The translations under genes and the position numbers were made by a program. From Halomicroarcula saliterrae (GTDB lineage Archaea > Halobacteriota > Halobacteria > Halobacteriales > Haloarculaceae), in contig NZ_JAMQON010000002.1 of the NCBI RefSeq assembly GCF_031624395.1, positions 186,001 to 250,000 of the forward strand: 64,000 nt of DNA, read 5' to 3'. Positions 43,549 to 51,048 of the stretch are shown in pieces. The notes beneath the pieces were generated by a model. That model saw nothing but the letters and a program-made list of their open reading frames with translations, did not search any database and was not told the origin of the DNA. Each line of letters begins with the position of its first letter. Positions within the stretch are counted from its first letter, which is position 1.

Positions 43549-43992
43549 ATGAGCAGTAACCCCGAGGGGGCCACCGAGGACCTCCTCGACCACGTCCTCC
43601 TCCCAGTGGCCAACGAAGCGGACGCGTTGGCCACGGCGACCGCACTGAAACCGTACGGGCCGACTCGCGTGACAGCGCTCCACGTCGTCGAGAAGGGCGA
43701 GGGCGTCCCGGACAAGACTCCGGTCGAGCAGTCCGAGGAACTGGCCGAAGAATCGTACGCGGCCGTGCGGTCGGTGTTCCCCGACGCCGACGACCACACG
43801 GCCTACGACCGGCATATCGCCGAAGCCATCTTCGAGGCCGCCGACGCGGTCGGCGCCAGCGCCATCGCCTACCGCTCTCGCGGCGACGGCAGCCGGCTCA
43901 TGAAGTTTCTCTCCGGCGACATCTCCCTGAAACTCGTGACGAAAGCGAACATCCCCGTGATTGCACTTCCGCACGAGAACGACCATGAGTGA
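43549..43992 (+). CDS. UspA-domain protein, upstream of permease
   Basis: This 147-residue universal stress-type protein begins MSSNPEGATEDLLDHVLLPV and includes GASAIAYRSRGDGSRLMKFL near the C-terminus, corresponding to the ATP loop of UspA proteins in altered form. It overlaps the following permease gene by 8 bases, which points to coupled translation. The TATA-like TTAACA centred 26 bases before the ATG implies a leaderless mRNA. Confidence 0.86.
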   Translation: MSSNPEGATEDLLDHVLLPVANEADALATATALKPYGPTRVTALHVVEKGEGVPDKTPVEQSEELAEESYAAVRSVFPDADDHTAYDRHIAEAIFEAADAVGASAIAYRSRGDGSRLMKFLSGDISLKLVTKANIPVIALPHENDHE

Positions 43993-46225
43993 CGAGGAAC
44001 TCGCGAAAGACCTCGGCCCGCTTGCGGCGCTGACCATCGGTGTCGGGACGATGATCGGCGCGGGTATCTTCGTCCTGCCGGGCGAAGCCATCCTCAACGC
44101 CGGTTCGCTGGCGTCGGTGGCGTTCGTCCTCGGCGGCGTCATCGCGATGTTCACCGCGCTGTCGGCCAGCGAACTCGGGACGGCGATGCCCAAGTCCGGC
44201 GGGGCCTACTACTACGTCAACCACGCGCTCGGTCCGCTGTTTGGCTCGGTCGCCGGCTGGGCCAACTGGCTCGGGCTGGCCTTTGCGAGCGCGTTCTACA
44301 TGGTCGGCTTCGGCCGCTACATCGCCCGCATCTTCGGGCTGTCGGGGTCGGTCGGCGTGGGCCTCGTGTCGATGTCGGTCGTGAAACTGGTCGCGCTCGT
44401 CGGAGCGGCGCTGTTCGTGCTCATCAACTACGTCGGCGCGAAGGAGACCGGGCGGCTCCAGAACGTCATCGTGGTCGTGCTGGTCGCGATTCTCGCCGTG
44501 TTCACGTTCCTTGGGACCCTTCGGGCCCAGCCGGGGAACCTCCCGCCGGCGACGGACGTGGTCACGACGCTGGAGACGACGGGCCTCATCTTCGTCTCCT
44601 ATCTCGGCTTCGTCCAGATTACGAGCGTCGCCGAGGAGATCAAAGACCCCGGCAGGAACCTCCCGCGGGCGGTCATCGGCAGCGTCGTCATCGTGACGGT
44701 CATCTACGCGCTCGTACTCGTCATCATGAGCGCGGCGGTGCCGGAGGGGTTTATCGCGGACGTCATCACCGACCCCAGCACCGAGAACCCCATCGCCGTG
44801 GTCGAGGTCGGGCAGTATCTCCAGGGTGCACTGATGGGCGGTGCACTGCTGTTTGGCGGCCTGCTGGCGACGGCCTCCAGCGCGAACGCCTCCATCCTGG
44901 CCTCCTCGCGCATCAACTTCGCGATGGGGCGTGACCGCATCGTCACGCCGGCGCTCAACGAGATTCACCCGCGCTTTGGGACACCGTATCGCGCCATCGG
45001 TATCACCGGCGGGCTCATTCTCCTCTTTATCGTCGTCGGCGACCTGACGCTACTATCGGGCGCGGCCTCGGGCCTGCACCTCATCATCTACGGCCTCCTG
45101 AACCTCGCGCTCATCGTGATGCGCTACGTCAACCCCGAGGAGTACGCGCCCGACTTCGTCGTGCCGCTCTTTCCCCTCCTCCCGATTCTGGGCGCCGTCC
45201 TCTCCTTTGCCCTGCTGGTGTTTGTCGCCACCGACGCGCTCTTGCTCACCTTCGGCATCGCGGCCGCAGCGATAGTGTGGTACGGGCTCTACGCCCGCTC
45301 CCGAACGGAGAAACAGGGTATCCTCTCGAAACACATCCTCTCGCGCTCCGAGAATCTGCCGGACGCCGCCGTCAGCGCCGCCGCGGGCGTCCAGCCCGAC
45401 GGCGGGCAGTACCGCGTGATGGTGCCGCTGGCCAACCCCGAACACGAGAAGGAGCTCATCACGCTCGCAAGCGCCATCGCCAAGCAACGGGGCGGCACCG
45501 TCGTCGCCACCCACATCGTCACCGTTCCGGACCAGACGGCCCTGGCCGGCGCCGCCGAGAAGGCCGACGAGCTCGACGCCACCTCCGAGCGGCTCCTGCA
45601 GAGCGCCCGCGAAGACGCCGAGACCTTCGGCGTGGAGGTAGAGCAACACACCATCATCTCCCATAAGTCCTACGAGGCCATCTTCGACGCCGCCCGCAGC
45701 CACACCGCCGACCTCGTCGTGATGGGCTGGGGCCCCGACTCGCACGGCTCGCCCGGGCGGGCCGAGTCGGCGATGGACGAACTCACCGAAGCCGTCCCCT
45801 GTGACTTCCTCGTCCTTCGGGACCGCGGCTTCGACCCCTCGCGCATCCTGCTGCCGACCGCCGGCGGCCCGGACTCGGAGCTGTCCGCGGCGATTGCGAA
45901 GCTGCTCCAGGCCGAATACGACTCCGAGGTGACGCTGCTCAACGTCGCCGACGACGAGGAAAACGCCCAGCAGTTCCTCCAGGAGTGGGCGGTCGAACAC
46001 GGGCTCGAAGACGCCAGCCTCCGAATCGAGTCGGGCGACGTGGAGACGGCCATCGAGGACGCGGCCGCCGACCACACGCTCTTGCTCATCGGCGCGACCG
46101 AGGAGGGGCTGCTCCGGCGGCTCGTCTCTGGCTCGCTCGTGCTCGACGTGGTCGACGACGTGGACTGTTCAGTGCTACTTGCGGAGAAACACCGCGACCG
46201 CGGCCTGCTCGAACGGCTACTGTAG
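43985..46225 (+). CDS. APC-family amino acid permease with two C-terminal UspA domains
   Basis: This 746-residue protein has an N-terminal APC transporter domain (about 1-440) with twelve hydrophobic spans. The substrate-site signature near the start is GVGTMIGAGIFVLPGEA, and a later one reads SANASILASSRINFAMGRD. Two UspA domains follow (about 470-615 and 620-746), with VVMGWGPDSHGSPGR in the first and LLIGATEEGLLRRLVSGS in the second. The fusion suggests transport gated by nucleotide or stress signals. The substrate is probably an amino acid, not identified. Confidence 0.92.
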   Translation: MSDEELAKDLGPLAALTIGVGTMIGAGIFVLPGEAILNAGSLASVAFVLGGVIAMFTALSASELGTAMPKSGGAYYYVNHALGPLFGSVAGWANWLGLAFASAFYMVGFGRYIARIFGLSGSVGVGLVSMSVVKLVALVGAALFVLINYVGAKETGRLQNVIVVVLVAILAVFTFLGTLRAQPGNLPPATDVVTTLETTGLIFVSYLGFVQITSVAEEIKDPGRNLPRAVIGSVVIVTVIYALVLVIMSAAVPEGFIADVITDPSTENPIAVVEVGQYLQGALMGGALLFGGLLATASSANASILASSRINFAMGRDRIVTPALNEIHPRFGTPYRAIGITGGLILLFIVVGDLTLLSGAASGLHLIIYGLLNLALIVMRYVNPEEYAPDFVVPLFPLLPILGAVLSFALLVFVATDALLLTFGIAAAAIVWYGLYARSRTEKQGILSKHILSRSENLPDAAVSAAAGVQPDGGQYRVMVPLANPEHEKELITLASAIAKQRGGTVVATHIVTVPDQTALAGAAEKADELDATSERLLQSAREDAETFGVEVEQHTIISHKSYEAIFDAARSHTADLVVMGWGPDSHGSPGRAESAMDELTEAVPCDFLVLRDRGFDPSRILLPTAGGPDSELSAAIAKLLQAEYDSEVTLLNVADDEENAQQFLQEWAVEHGLEDASLRIESGDVETAIEDAAADHTLLLIGATEEGLLRRLVSGSLVLDVVDDVDCSVLLAEKHRDRGLLERLL

Positions 46226-46343
46226 CCGTCTGCGATTCGGCGGCGGGGACCGAACGCGGTGGGGGACGCCCTTTCCCGGCCGGGGCAGTTGACTCATCGC
46301 CGTTCGCCCCCGATTATTAATCTGTGAAATTTGGACGCGAGCC

Positions 46344-46349
46344 TTAAGA
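46344..46349 (+). promoter_or_regulatory. TATA box for the soluble transducer gene
   Basis: TTAAGA lies about 26 bases before the ATG at 46372, so the transcript should begin at the start codon. A further AT-rich box (TTATTAAT) lies 30 bases upstream of it. Confidence 0.5.
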
Positions 46350-46371
46350 CCACCATAATAGATGTACGAGT

Positions 46372-48912
46372 ATGCCGGACAATCGCAGCGGCCAGAACAC
46401 CCGTGACGAGGTGACCGCGGACGGCGGCGTGGTCGAGCCCAAATCGGACGGCGAGGAGGCGGTAGACATCGAGTCGCTGTCCGACAGCGAGCTCCGGGCC
46501 GCGTTCAGGGAAGTCGAGAACGAACGGGACCAGGCCCGGAACCGCGTCAGCGAACTCGAAGACACAGTCGACGACCAGCAACACCGGCTCTACGACCTCG
46601 AAGGGTCGCTGGCCGAGCTTCAGGGCGTCGTCGAGGCCAACGCGTCGGGCGACCTGACCCGCCGGGCCGACATCGACTCGAACGTCGACTCCGTCGTCGA
46701 TTTCGTCTCCAGCTACAACCGGATGCTCGACGAGTGGAACTCGATGCTCAAGCAGGTCAAGGAAGTCAGTACGTCCGTCGACGAGTCGACCTCCGAGGTC
46801 GAGGAGGAGGTCGCGAAGGTCGACGAAGAGGGCGAACAGGTGAGCCAGTCCATCGGCGAGATCGCCGACGGCGCCCACGAGCAAAACGAACACCTCCAGC
46901 AGGTCGGCGACGAGATGCGCTCTATCTCCGCGACCATCGAGGAGGTGGCCGCCTCCGCGACCGAGGTCGCGAACACCGCGGAAGACTCCGTCGAGAGCGG
47001 GGACAGCGCCCAGCAGGCCGCCACCAAGGCGATAAACGACCTGGAGTCCATGGAGGTAAAGACCGAGGAGATGGTCCAGCAGGTCGAACAGCTCTCCGAC
47101 CTGATGGAGGACATCGAGGAGATAACCGAGTTCATCAACGACGTCGCGGACGACACGAACATGCTCGCGCTGAACGCCAACATCGAGGCGGCGCGGGCCG
47201 GCGAGGCCGGCGCGGGATTCGCCGTCGTCGCCAACGAGGTCAAGGACCTGGCCAACGAGACGAAGGAGGCGACCGACGAGATAAGCTCGACCGTCTCGGA
47301 GGTGCGCGACCAGACCGAGACGACGGTCGAGAACATGTACGAGACACAGGAGGTCGTCTCGCAGGCCGGCAGCGCGGTCGATTCGACCATCGACGGGCTG
47401 GACGACGTGGTCCACATGATAGACCAGGTCAACTCCAGCATCAAGGAGATAGACACCGCGGTCGACGAGCAGGCCCAGACCACGCAGTCGGTGGTCTCGA
47501 TGGTAGACGAGGTGAGCGCCGTCAGCGAGGAGACGACGGCGGAAGCGGAGACCGTCGCCGACGCCGCCGAGAGCCAGGCCGAGTCACTCACCGACGTGAC
47601 TCAGGAGGTCGGCGAGATGTCCCGGAAGGCCGAGCAGCTGGGCTCGACGGCCTCGCAGTTCACGACCGGCGAACGACAGCACCACACCGTCTCGAAGGGC
47701 GATACCGTCATCGACTTCTGGCACGCGATGGGCGGCTCGAAGTCGCTCCTGTTGCACGACTTCGCGCGGGAGTTCGAGGAGCGACACGGCTCCGTCCACT
47801 TCCGGCTGTCCTCGCTGGGGAGTTACGACGGCGTCTTGGACGAGAGTCTGGCTGCGGCCGGGAGCGACGAGATGCCCGCCATCGCACAGATAAACGAGAT
47901 CGGTAGCATGAAAGCGCGGCTGAGCGGGGCGTTCAAACCCGCCGAGCGCGTCCTGCCGGGGGCGTCGAAAGCCTCCCTGACGGACTCCGTGTCGGACTAC
48001 TACACGGTCGAGGGGGAGCTCCAGTCGGTGCCGTTTAACTCCTCGAACCCAGTGCTGTGTATCAACAGGGACGCGTTCGAGGCCGCCGGGCTGGACCCGG
48101 AGAACCCGCCCGAGACCTTCGCTGGGGTCCGCGAGGCGAGTCAGCAACTCGTCGACGCCGGCGTCTGTGACTACGGCATCACCTTCGCGAACTACTCGTG
48201 GTTCGTCGAGCAGTGGTTCGCCGAGGCCGGCCAGGAACTCGTCAACGAGCAGAACGGCCGGGCCGGCGTGCCCGACAAGGCACACCTCGACAGCGACTTC
48301 GGCCGCGAGTTCTTCCAGTGGTGGACCGATATGGAGGCCGACGGCCTCTACCACAACAGCGGTATCAAGGCCCGCGGGAAGGCCAAGAAGGCGTTCCACG
48401 ACGGGCGTGCGGCCATGCTCGTCGGGTCGACCTCGTCGCTGGGAAGCATCCAGTCCGGCGCCGACTTCGAGCTGAAAACCGGCTATCTACCGGTGCTCGA
48501 CGAGCGCAACGGTGTCCTCGTCGGCGGCGCCTCGCTGTGGATCGGCGACGAGCTCGACCCGCAGGTCGAACAGGCCGCCGGCGAGTTCCTGGCGTGGCTG
48601 CTCGAACCGGAACAACAGGCACGCTGGCACCGCGAAACGGGGTACTTCCCCGTCTGTGACGGCGCGGCCGACCTGCTGCGAAGCGAGGGGTGGTTCGAGG
48701 AGAACCCGCACTTCGCCACCGCCTTCGACCAGTTCCAGCAGTCCTCGGACACGCCCGCGACCAACGGGGCCCAGATGGGGCCGTTCCCGGAGGTCCGGGG
48801 CATCATCGAACAGGCCCGGGCCGAGATGCCCGTCGGCGACGACGTCGACGACGCGCTCCGCGCGCTGAACAACGAGATAGAAGCGGAGCTGTACAGCTGG
48901 GAAGCGCGATAG
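46372..48912 (+). CDS. Soluble chemotaxis transducer fused to a UgpB-like solute-binding domain
   Basis: This 846-residue protein has no signal peptide, lipobox or membrane segment. Residues 40-130 are a coiled coil with a HAMP-like helix (VEANASGDLTRRADI). Residues 130-430 form the methyl-accepting signalling rod, with the highly conserved tip at about 263-285 (NMLALNANIEAARAGEAGAG). From about residue 445 a full periplasmic-type binding protein domain follows (DFWHAMGGSKSLLLHDF), closest in pattern to UgpB. Residues aligned with the glycerol-3-phosphate contacts of UgpB are kept: Y485, E509, S557/558, S689, G718/719, Y758 and R809. The domain is therefore predicted to sense a phosphorylated glycerol compound inside the cell and signal to CheA. 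Confidence 0.9.
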   Translation: MPDNRSGQNTRDEVTADGGVVEPKSDGEEAVDIESLSDSELRAAFREVENERDQARNRVSELEDTVDDQQHRLYDLEGSLAELQGVVEANASGDLTRRADIDSNVDSVVDFVSSYNRMLDEWNSMLKQVKEVSTSVDESTSEVEEEVAKVDEEGEQVSQSIGEIADGAHEQNEHLQQVGDEMRSISATIEEVAASATEVANTAEDSVESGDSAQQAATKAINDLESMEVKTEEMVQQVEQLSDLMEDIEEITEFINDVADDTNMLALNANIEAARAGEAGAGFAVVANEVKDLANETKEATDEISSTVSEVRDQTETTVENMYETQEVVSQAGSAVDSTIDGLDDVVHMIDQVNSSIKEIDTAVDEQAQTTQSVVSMVDEVSAVSEETTAEAETVADAAESQAESLTDVTQEVGEMSRKAEQLGSTASQFTTGERQHHTVSKGDTVIDFWHAMGGSKSLLLHDFAREFEERHGSVHFRLSSLGSYDGVLDESLAAAGSDEMPAIAQINEIGSMKARLSGAFKPAERVLPGASKASLTDSVSDYYTVEGELQSVPFNSSNPVLCINRDAFEAAGLDPENPPETFAGVREASQQLVDAGVCDYGITFANYSWFVEQWFAEAGQELVNEQNGRAGVPDKAHLDSDFGREFFQWWTDMEADGLYHNSGIKARGKAKKAFHDGRAAMLVGSTSSLGSIQSGADFELKTGYLPVLDERNGVLVGGASLWIGDELDPQVEQAAGEFLAWLLEPEQQARWHRETGYFPVCDGAADLLRSEGWFEENPHFATAFDQFQQSSDTPATNGAQMGPFPEVRGIIEQARAEMPVGDDVDDALRALNNEIEAELYSWEAR

Positions 48913-49007
48913 GTCGCGGGCCCGGTAGATACTGTCCGCCATCGCGTCGAGCGCTCGGGTTGTAGCTCGGCCACGAAGTCGAGCGGACCGGCGCGGCAAT
49001 CGATCGG

Positions 49008-49145
49008 TTAGAGGTCCCCGACCAGCCGTGCCTGTGTCAGAATCAGCTCGGCGTTGTCCGCCACCCACTCGGGGTCGCGGTGCTCACACATCGAATCGAG
49101 AATCCGCTGTTCATCGGCCGACCGCTCCGACGGTGTCTCACTCAT
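49008..49145 (-). CDS. Small acidic haloarchaeal protein
   Basis: This 45-residue protein (MSETPSERSADEQRILDSMC and on) is a short amphipathic helical protein with one cysteine and a C-terminal VGDL. I start at the ATG at 49145; the frame is open much further upstream, but the upstream part is basic and low in quality. No function is predicted. It faces the 3' end of the transducer gene, 95 bases away. Confidence 0.45.
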   Translation of the reverse strand: MSETPSERSADEQRILDSMCEHRDPEWVADNAELILTQARLVGDL

Positions 49146-49533
49146 TGGCACGTCTGTTCGGCTGCGTCGGTAATAACCGTTTCTCGGCCGCGGGCCACAG
49201 TCCGATGGGCACGTGGCTTCGGCAGCCGTCAGACGCGTACGCGGCAGTTTCTGTCTGCTCGTGTACCACGGTCGCGTCCATAGCCACCTCCCGCAGGTCC
49301 GCCTGACAGTCCTCACAGACCGACCCACTGTGTCAGCACAGACGCGCCGCTGGCGGGTCAGTGTGGACGAGAGAAATAGTACCGGTGAGCGGATTGTCGG
49401 CTGGCTCAGCCGAACATCTGGCACATTATACGCCAAGATTCAAACAGGATGTTACTATCGCGTTCCACACTATAGTGAAAAGGACCTAGCAGATAGCTAG
49501 AAATGATTGGATTGGTGCAGTATATTACAACGA
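49146..49533. other. Spacer with a small cysteine-pair remnant
   Basis: No supportable gene is present. On the minus strand the bases around 49306-49317 would encode C-E-D-C within a short open stretch, but a stop lies just before it and no start codon precedes the cysteines, so it looks like a remnant of a zinc-finger gene or chance. The right part (49391 onwards) holds the left flank of the islet repeat. Confidence 0.4.
49391..49429 (+). repeat. Left copy of the secY 3'-end repeat
   Basis: CCGAACATCTGGCACATTAT (49410-49429) matches 18 of 20 bases at 51029-51048, which is the very end of secY. Reading the minus strand, it would encode I-M-C-Q-M-F-G then stop, compared with M-M-R-Q-M-F-G in SecY. 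GGATTGT lies 12 bases before it, as it also does with a 4-base length difference in the right copy. Confidence 0.7.
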
Positions 49534-50124
49534 TTAGAGGTCGGGAATCTGTCTGGTACAAAACTGACGCATAGCACAGTAGTCGAAGTTTCCACGGGTC
49601 ATAATGTCAGATTCGACGAACAAGTCGGTGAGGTTCCGTTTTGACAGCCAATCTCGCCCATTCGCTATCTTACCCGTTTCTTCGCGCTTTTGTTGCTCTG
49701 TCAGTTGGCTATCTAAATATGTGAAAACCGAACTGACAACGTCGAACCTTGGGGGAGGGTAATTCAGTCGACCCATAACGTTCTTCATGTCACTGTCAAA
49801 AAACAACACAACTGCCACATCTTTGTCCCCATACATGATATAATCGTGGATACTCTGTTCACCTTTTGTGTCATCTCCACTGTCGTGAGCGACCCGGTGC
49901 TGCGTGAGTGCAGTATCGAAATCAACGTGTGAGTTCGCTCTGAGGCAGGATTCCACCTCTTGTGCAGCGGTTTTAGTATCGCTGTTGCTTTGCAGTCCGC
50001 AGATCTCTTCTTTTACCCCCGCCGTGATCCGGAGAGAGTTTGCCTTCTTTAAATAAAGCTGACCGACTCTCGAATATACGAGACCGAGGAGTGAATCTGT
50101 ATCGATAAGAACGACAGCACACAT
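49534..50124 (-). CDS. PIN-like nuclease (toxin candidate)
   Basis: This 196-residue protein follows the PIN-domain pattern. It starts MCAVVLIDTDSLLGLVYSRV with D8 and D10, an acidic residue E39 or E40 in GVKEEICGL, E89 in TKGEQSIHDYI and D110 or D112 in VVLFFDSDMKNVM. The PIN core occupies about residues 1-125, and the last 70 residues form an extra helical region. PIN toxins usually cleave tRNA or rRNA. The codon use is AT-richer than the flanking genes, as expected in a transferred islet. It sits 18 bases downstream of a small antitoxin-like gene. Confidence 0.75.
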   Translation of the reverse strand: MCAVVLIDTDSLLGLVYSRVGQLYLKKANSLRITAGVKEEICGLQSNSDTKTAAQEVESCLRANSHVDFDTALTQHRVAHDSGDDTKGEQSIHDYIMYGDKDVAVVLFFDSDMKNVMGRLNYPPPRFDVVSSVFTYLDSQLTEQQKREETGKIANGRDWLSKRNLTDLFVESDIMTRGNFDYCAMRQFCTRQIPDL

Positions 50125-50142
50125 TAAAGAGGAGAACCGATT

Positions 50143-50358
50143 CTACAACTCTACGCCTTCAGTCACCACATCAGCAACATCGTCTCGACTCTTCACGTTA
50201 GTCCGCTCTGCTTTGGCAACGGCGATAGAACGCTCAATACCCGGGACGTCCCCAAACTGGCGCATAATGAGTGATTCACCGATCGCGCCACTTTTGAAGG
50301 CGTCGAGAGCCACCTGAACGTCGTCGAACTGGTGATTCCGAGTGGCGTGTTCGCTCAT
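50143..50358 (-). CDS. Small protein upstream of PIN gene (antitoxin candidate)
   Basis: This 71-residue acidic protein has helices (QFDDVQVALDAFKSGAIGES and PGIERSIAVAKAERTN) and a C-terminal VTEGVEL. It lies immediately upstream of the PIN gene and has its own TATA-like box (minus-strand TATAATAA, 50379-50386, about 24 bases before the ATG), so the pair should be cotranscribed from a leaderless start. It is a plausible antitoxin by position and size, but no sequence family is recognised. Confidence 0.65.
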   Translation of the reverse strand: MSEHATRNHQFDDVQVALDAFKSGAIGESLIMRQFGDVPGIERSIAVAKAERTNVKSRDDVADVVTEGVEL

Positions 50359-50378
50359 ACGGTGGGGTAGTGCTGTGG

Positions 50379-50386
50379 TTATTATA
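50379..50386 (-). promoter_or_regulatory. TATA box for the antitoxin/PIN pair
   Basis: On the minus strand TATAATAA lies about 24 bases before the ATG at 50358, the spacing expected for a leaderless archaeal promoter. Confidence 0.5.
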
Positions 50387-51013
50387 GACTTTGGGGTTGC
50401 TTTGGTTCATAATCGCATAGTGGATTGCTCCAGAATCGCTAAGGGGCGGTAAATTTGGCCTTTTGCGAGTAGCCCGATCACAGTGGCGGTTTCGTGAGCT
50501 GTGGACACTTTATCGCTTCCCGGGTTCAAAATGAGTTTCATATTCGTAAGTGAGGAGTGGTCTCGATAGGTGTGACTGAAGGCTCCATCGGACCTACGAG
50601 TAACCCGGAGAGAAAACCCGAGTCCCGTTCGCCGACCCACTTCATTAGCGTGGGCGTCGAGGCCGACAACCCGACTCCGGTACCGATGTCGACATAGATG
50701 GGGTCCACGAGTGACTGAATAGCATCCAAGATGAGATGCGGGAGATGGCCGTACCACCGACGAGACCCAATCCTCGTTCGAAATGACGAGATAACCGATT
50801 ACACCCGAGATACGAACGCAGAGACGCACCGAGTGGATTGGCTTCGGGCCGTCGACTCGGGCGTGTCCGGTGAAGCAGAGCGGGAGCGCGTGGACGAACT
50901 CCTCGTGACGTAGGCCGGTTCGTGCGTCGGACGGGTGCTGCTGCTAGATAATTATGACGTTCGCAAAGAAGTGTACCGCCGGAGTTGGTGGATTCAAGCC
51001 ACCGATCGAAACA
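50387..51013. other. Islet interior with degenerate coding fragments
   Basis: Several short open frames overlap here on both strands (for example minus-strand 50407-50829 and plus-strand 50731-50913), but none has a clean start with promoter and full length, and frames interrupt one another. Fragments such as VDPIYVDIGTGVGLSASTP on the minus strand suggest decayed coding sequence that I cannot identify. No RNA gene is seen. Confidence 0.35.
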
Positions 51014-51048
51014 GGATTGTAATCCTATCCGAACATCTGGCGCATCAT
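51014..51048 (+). repeat. Right copy of the repeat, spanning the secY stop
   Basis: CCGAACATCTGGCGCATCAT (51029-51048) is the secY C-terminus and differs from 49410-49429 at two positions. GGATTGT at 51014-51020 also matches the left copy. The orientation is the same as the left copy. Confidence 0.7.

Larger units (their letters stand above)
49391..51048. mobile_element. Putative integrated islet bounded by secY 3'-end repeats
   Basis: About 1.6 kb lie between the partial and the complete copy of the secY end, in direct orientation. The interior is visibly richer in A and T than the flanks and carries a PIN toxin/antitoxin-like pair plus degenerate coding fragments. No integrase is seen, so it may be a remnant of a larger element or a product of recombination. 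The element status is inference. Confidence 0.4.

Noticed and set aside
49213-49500. 95-codon plus-strand open frame
   Set aside because: It covers the islet edge repeat, has no promoter or ribosome-binding site, and its product looks random.
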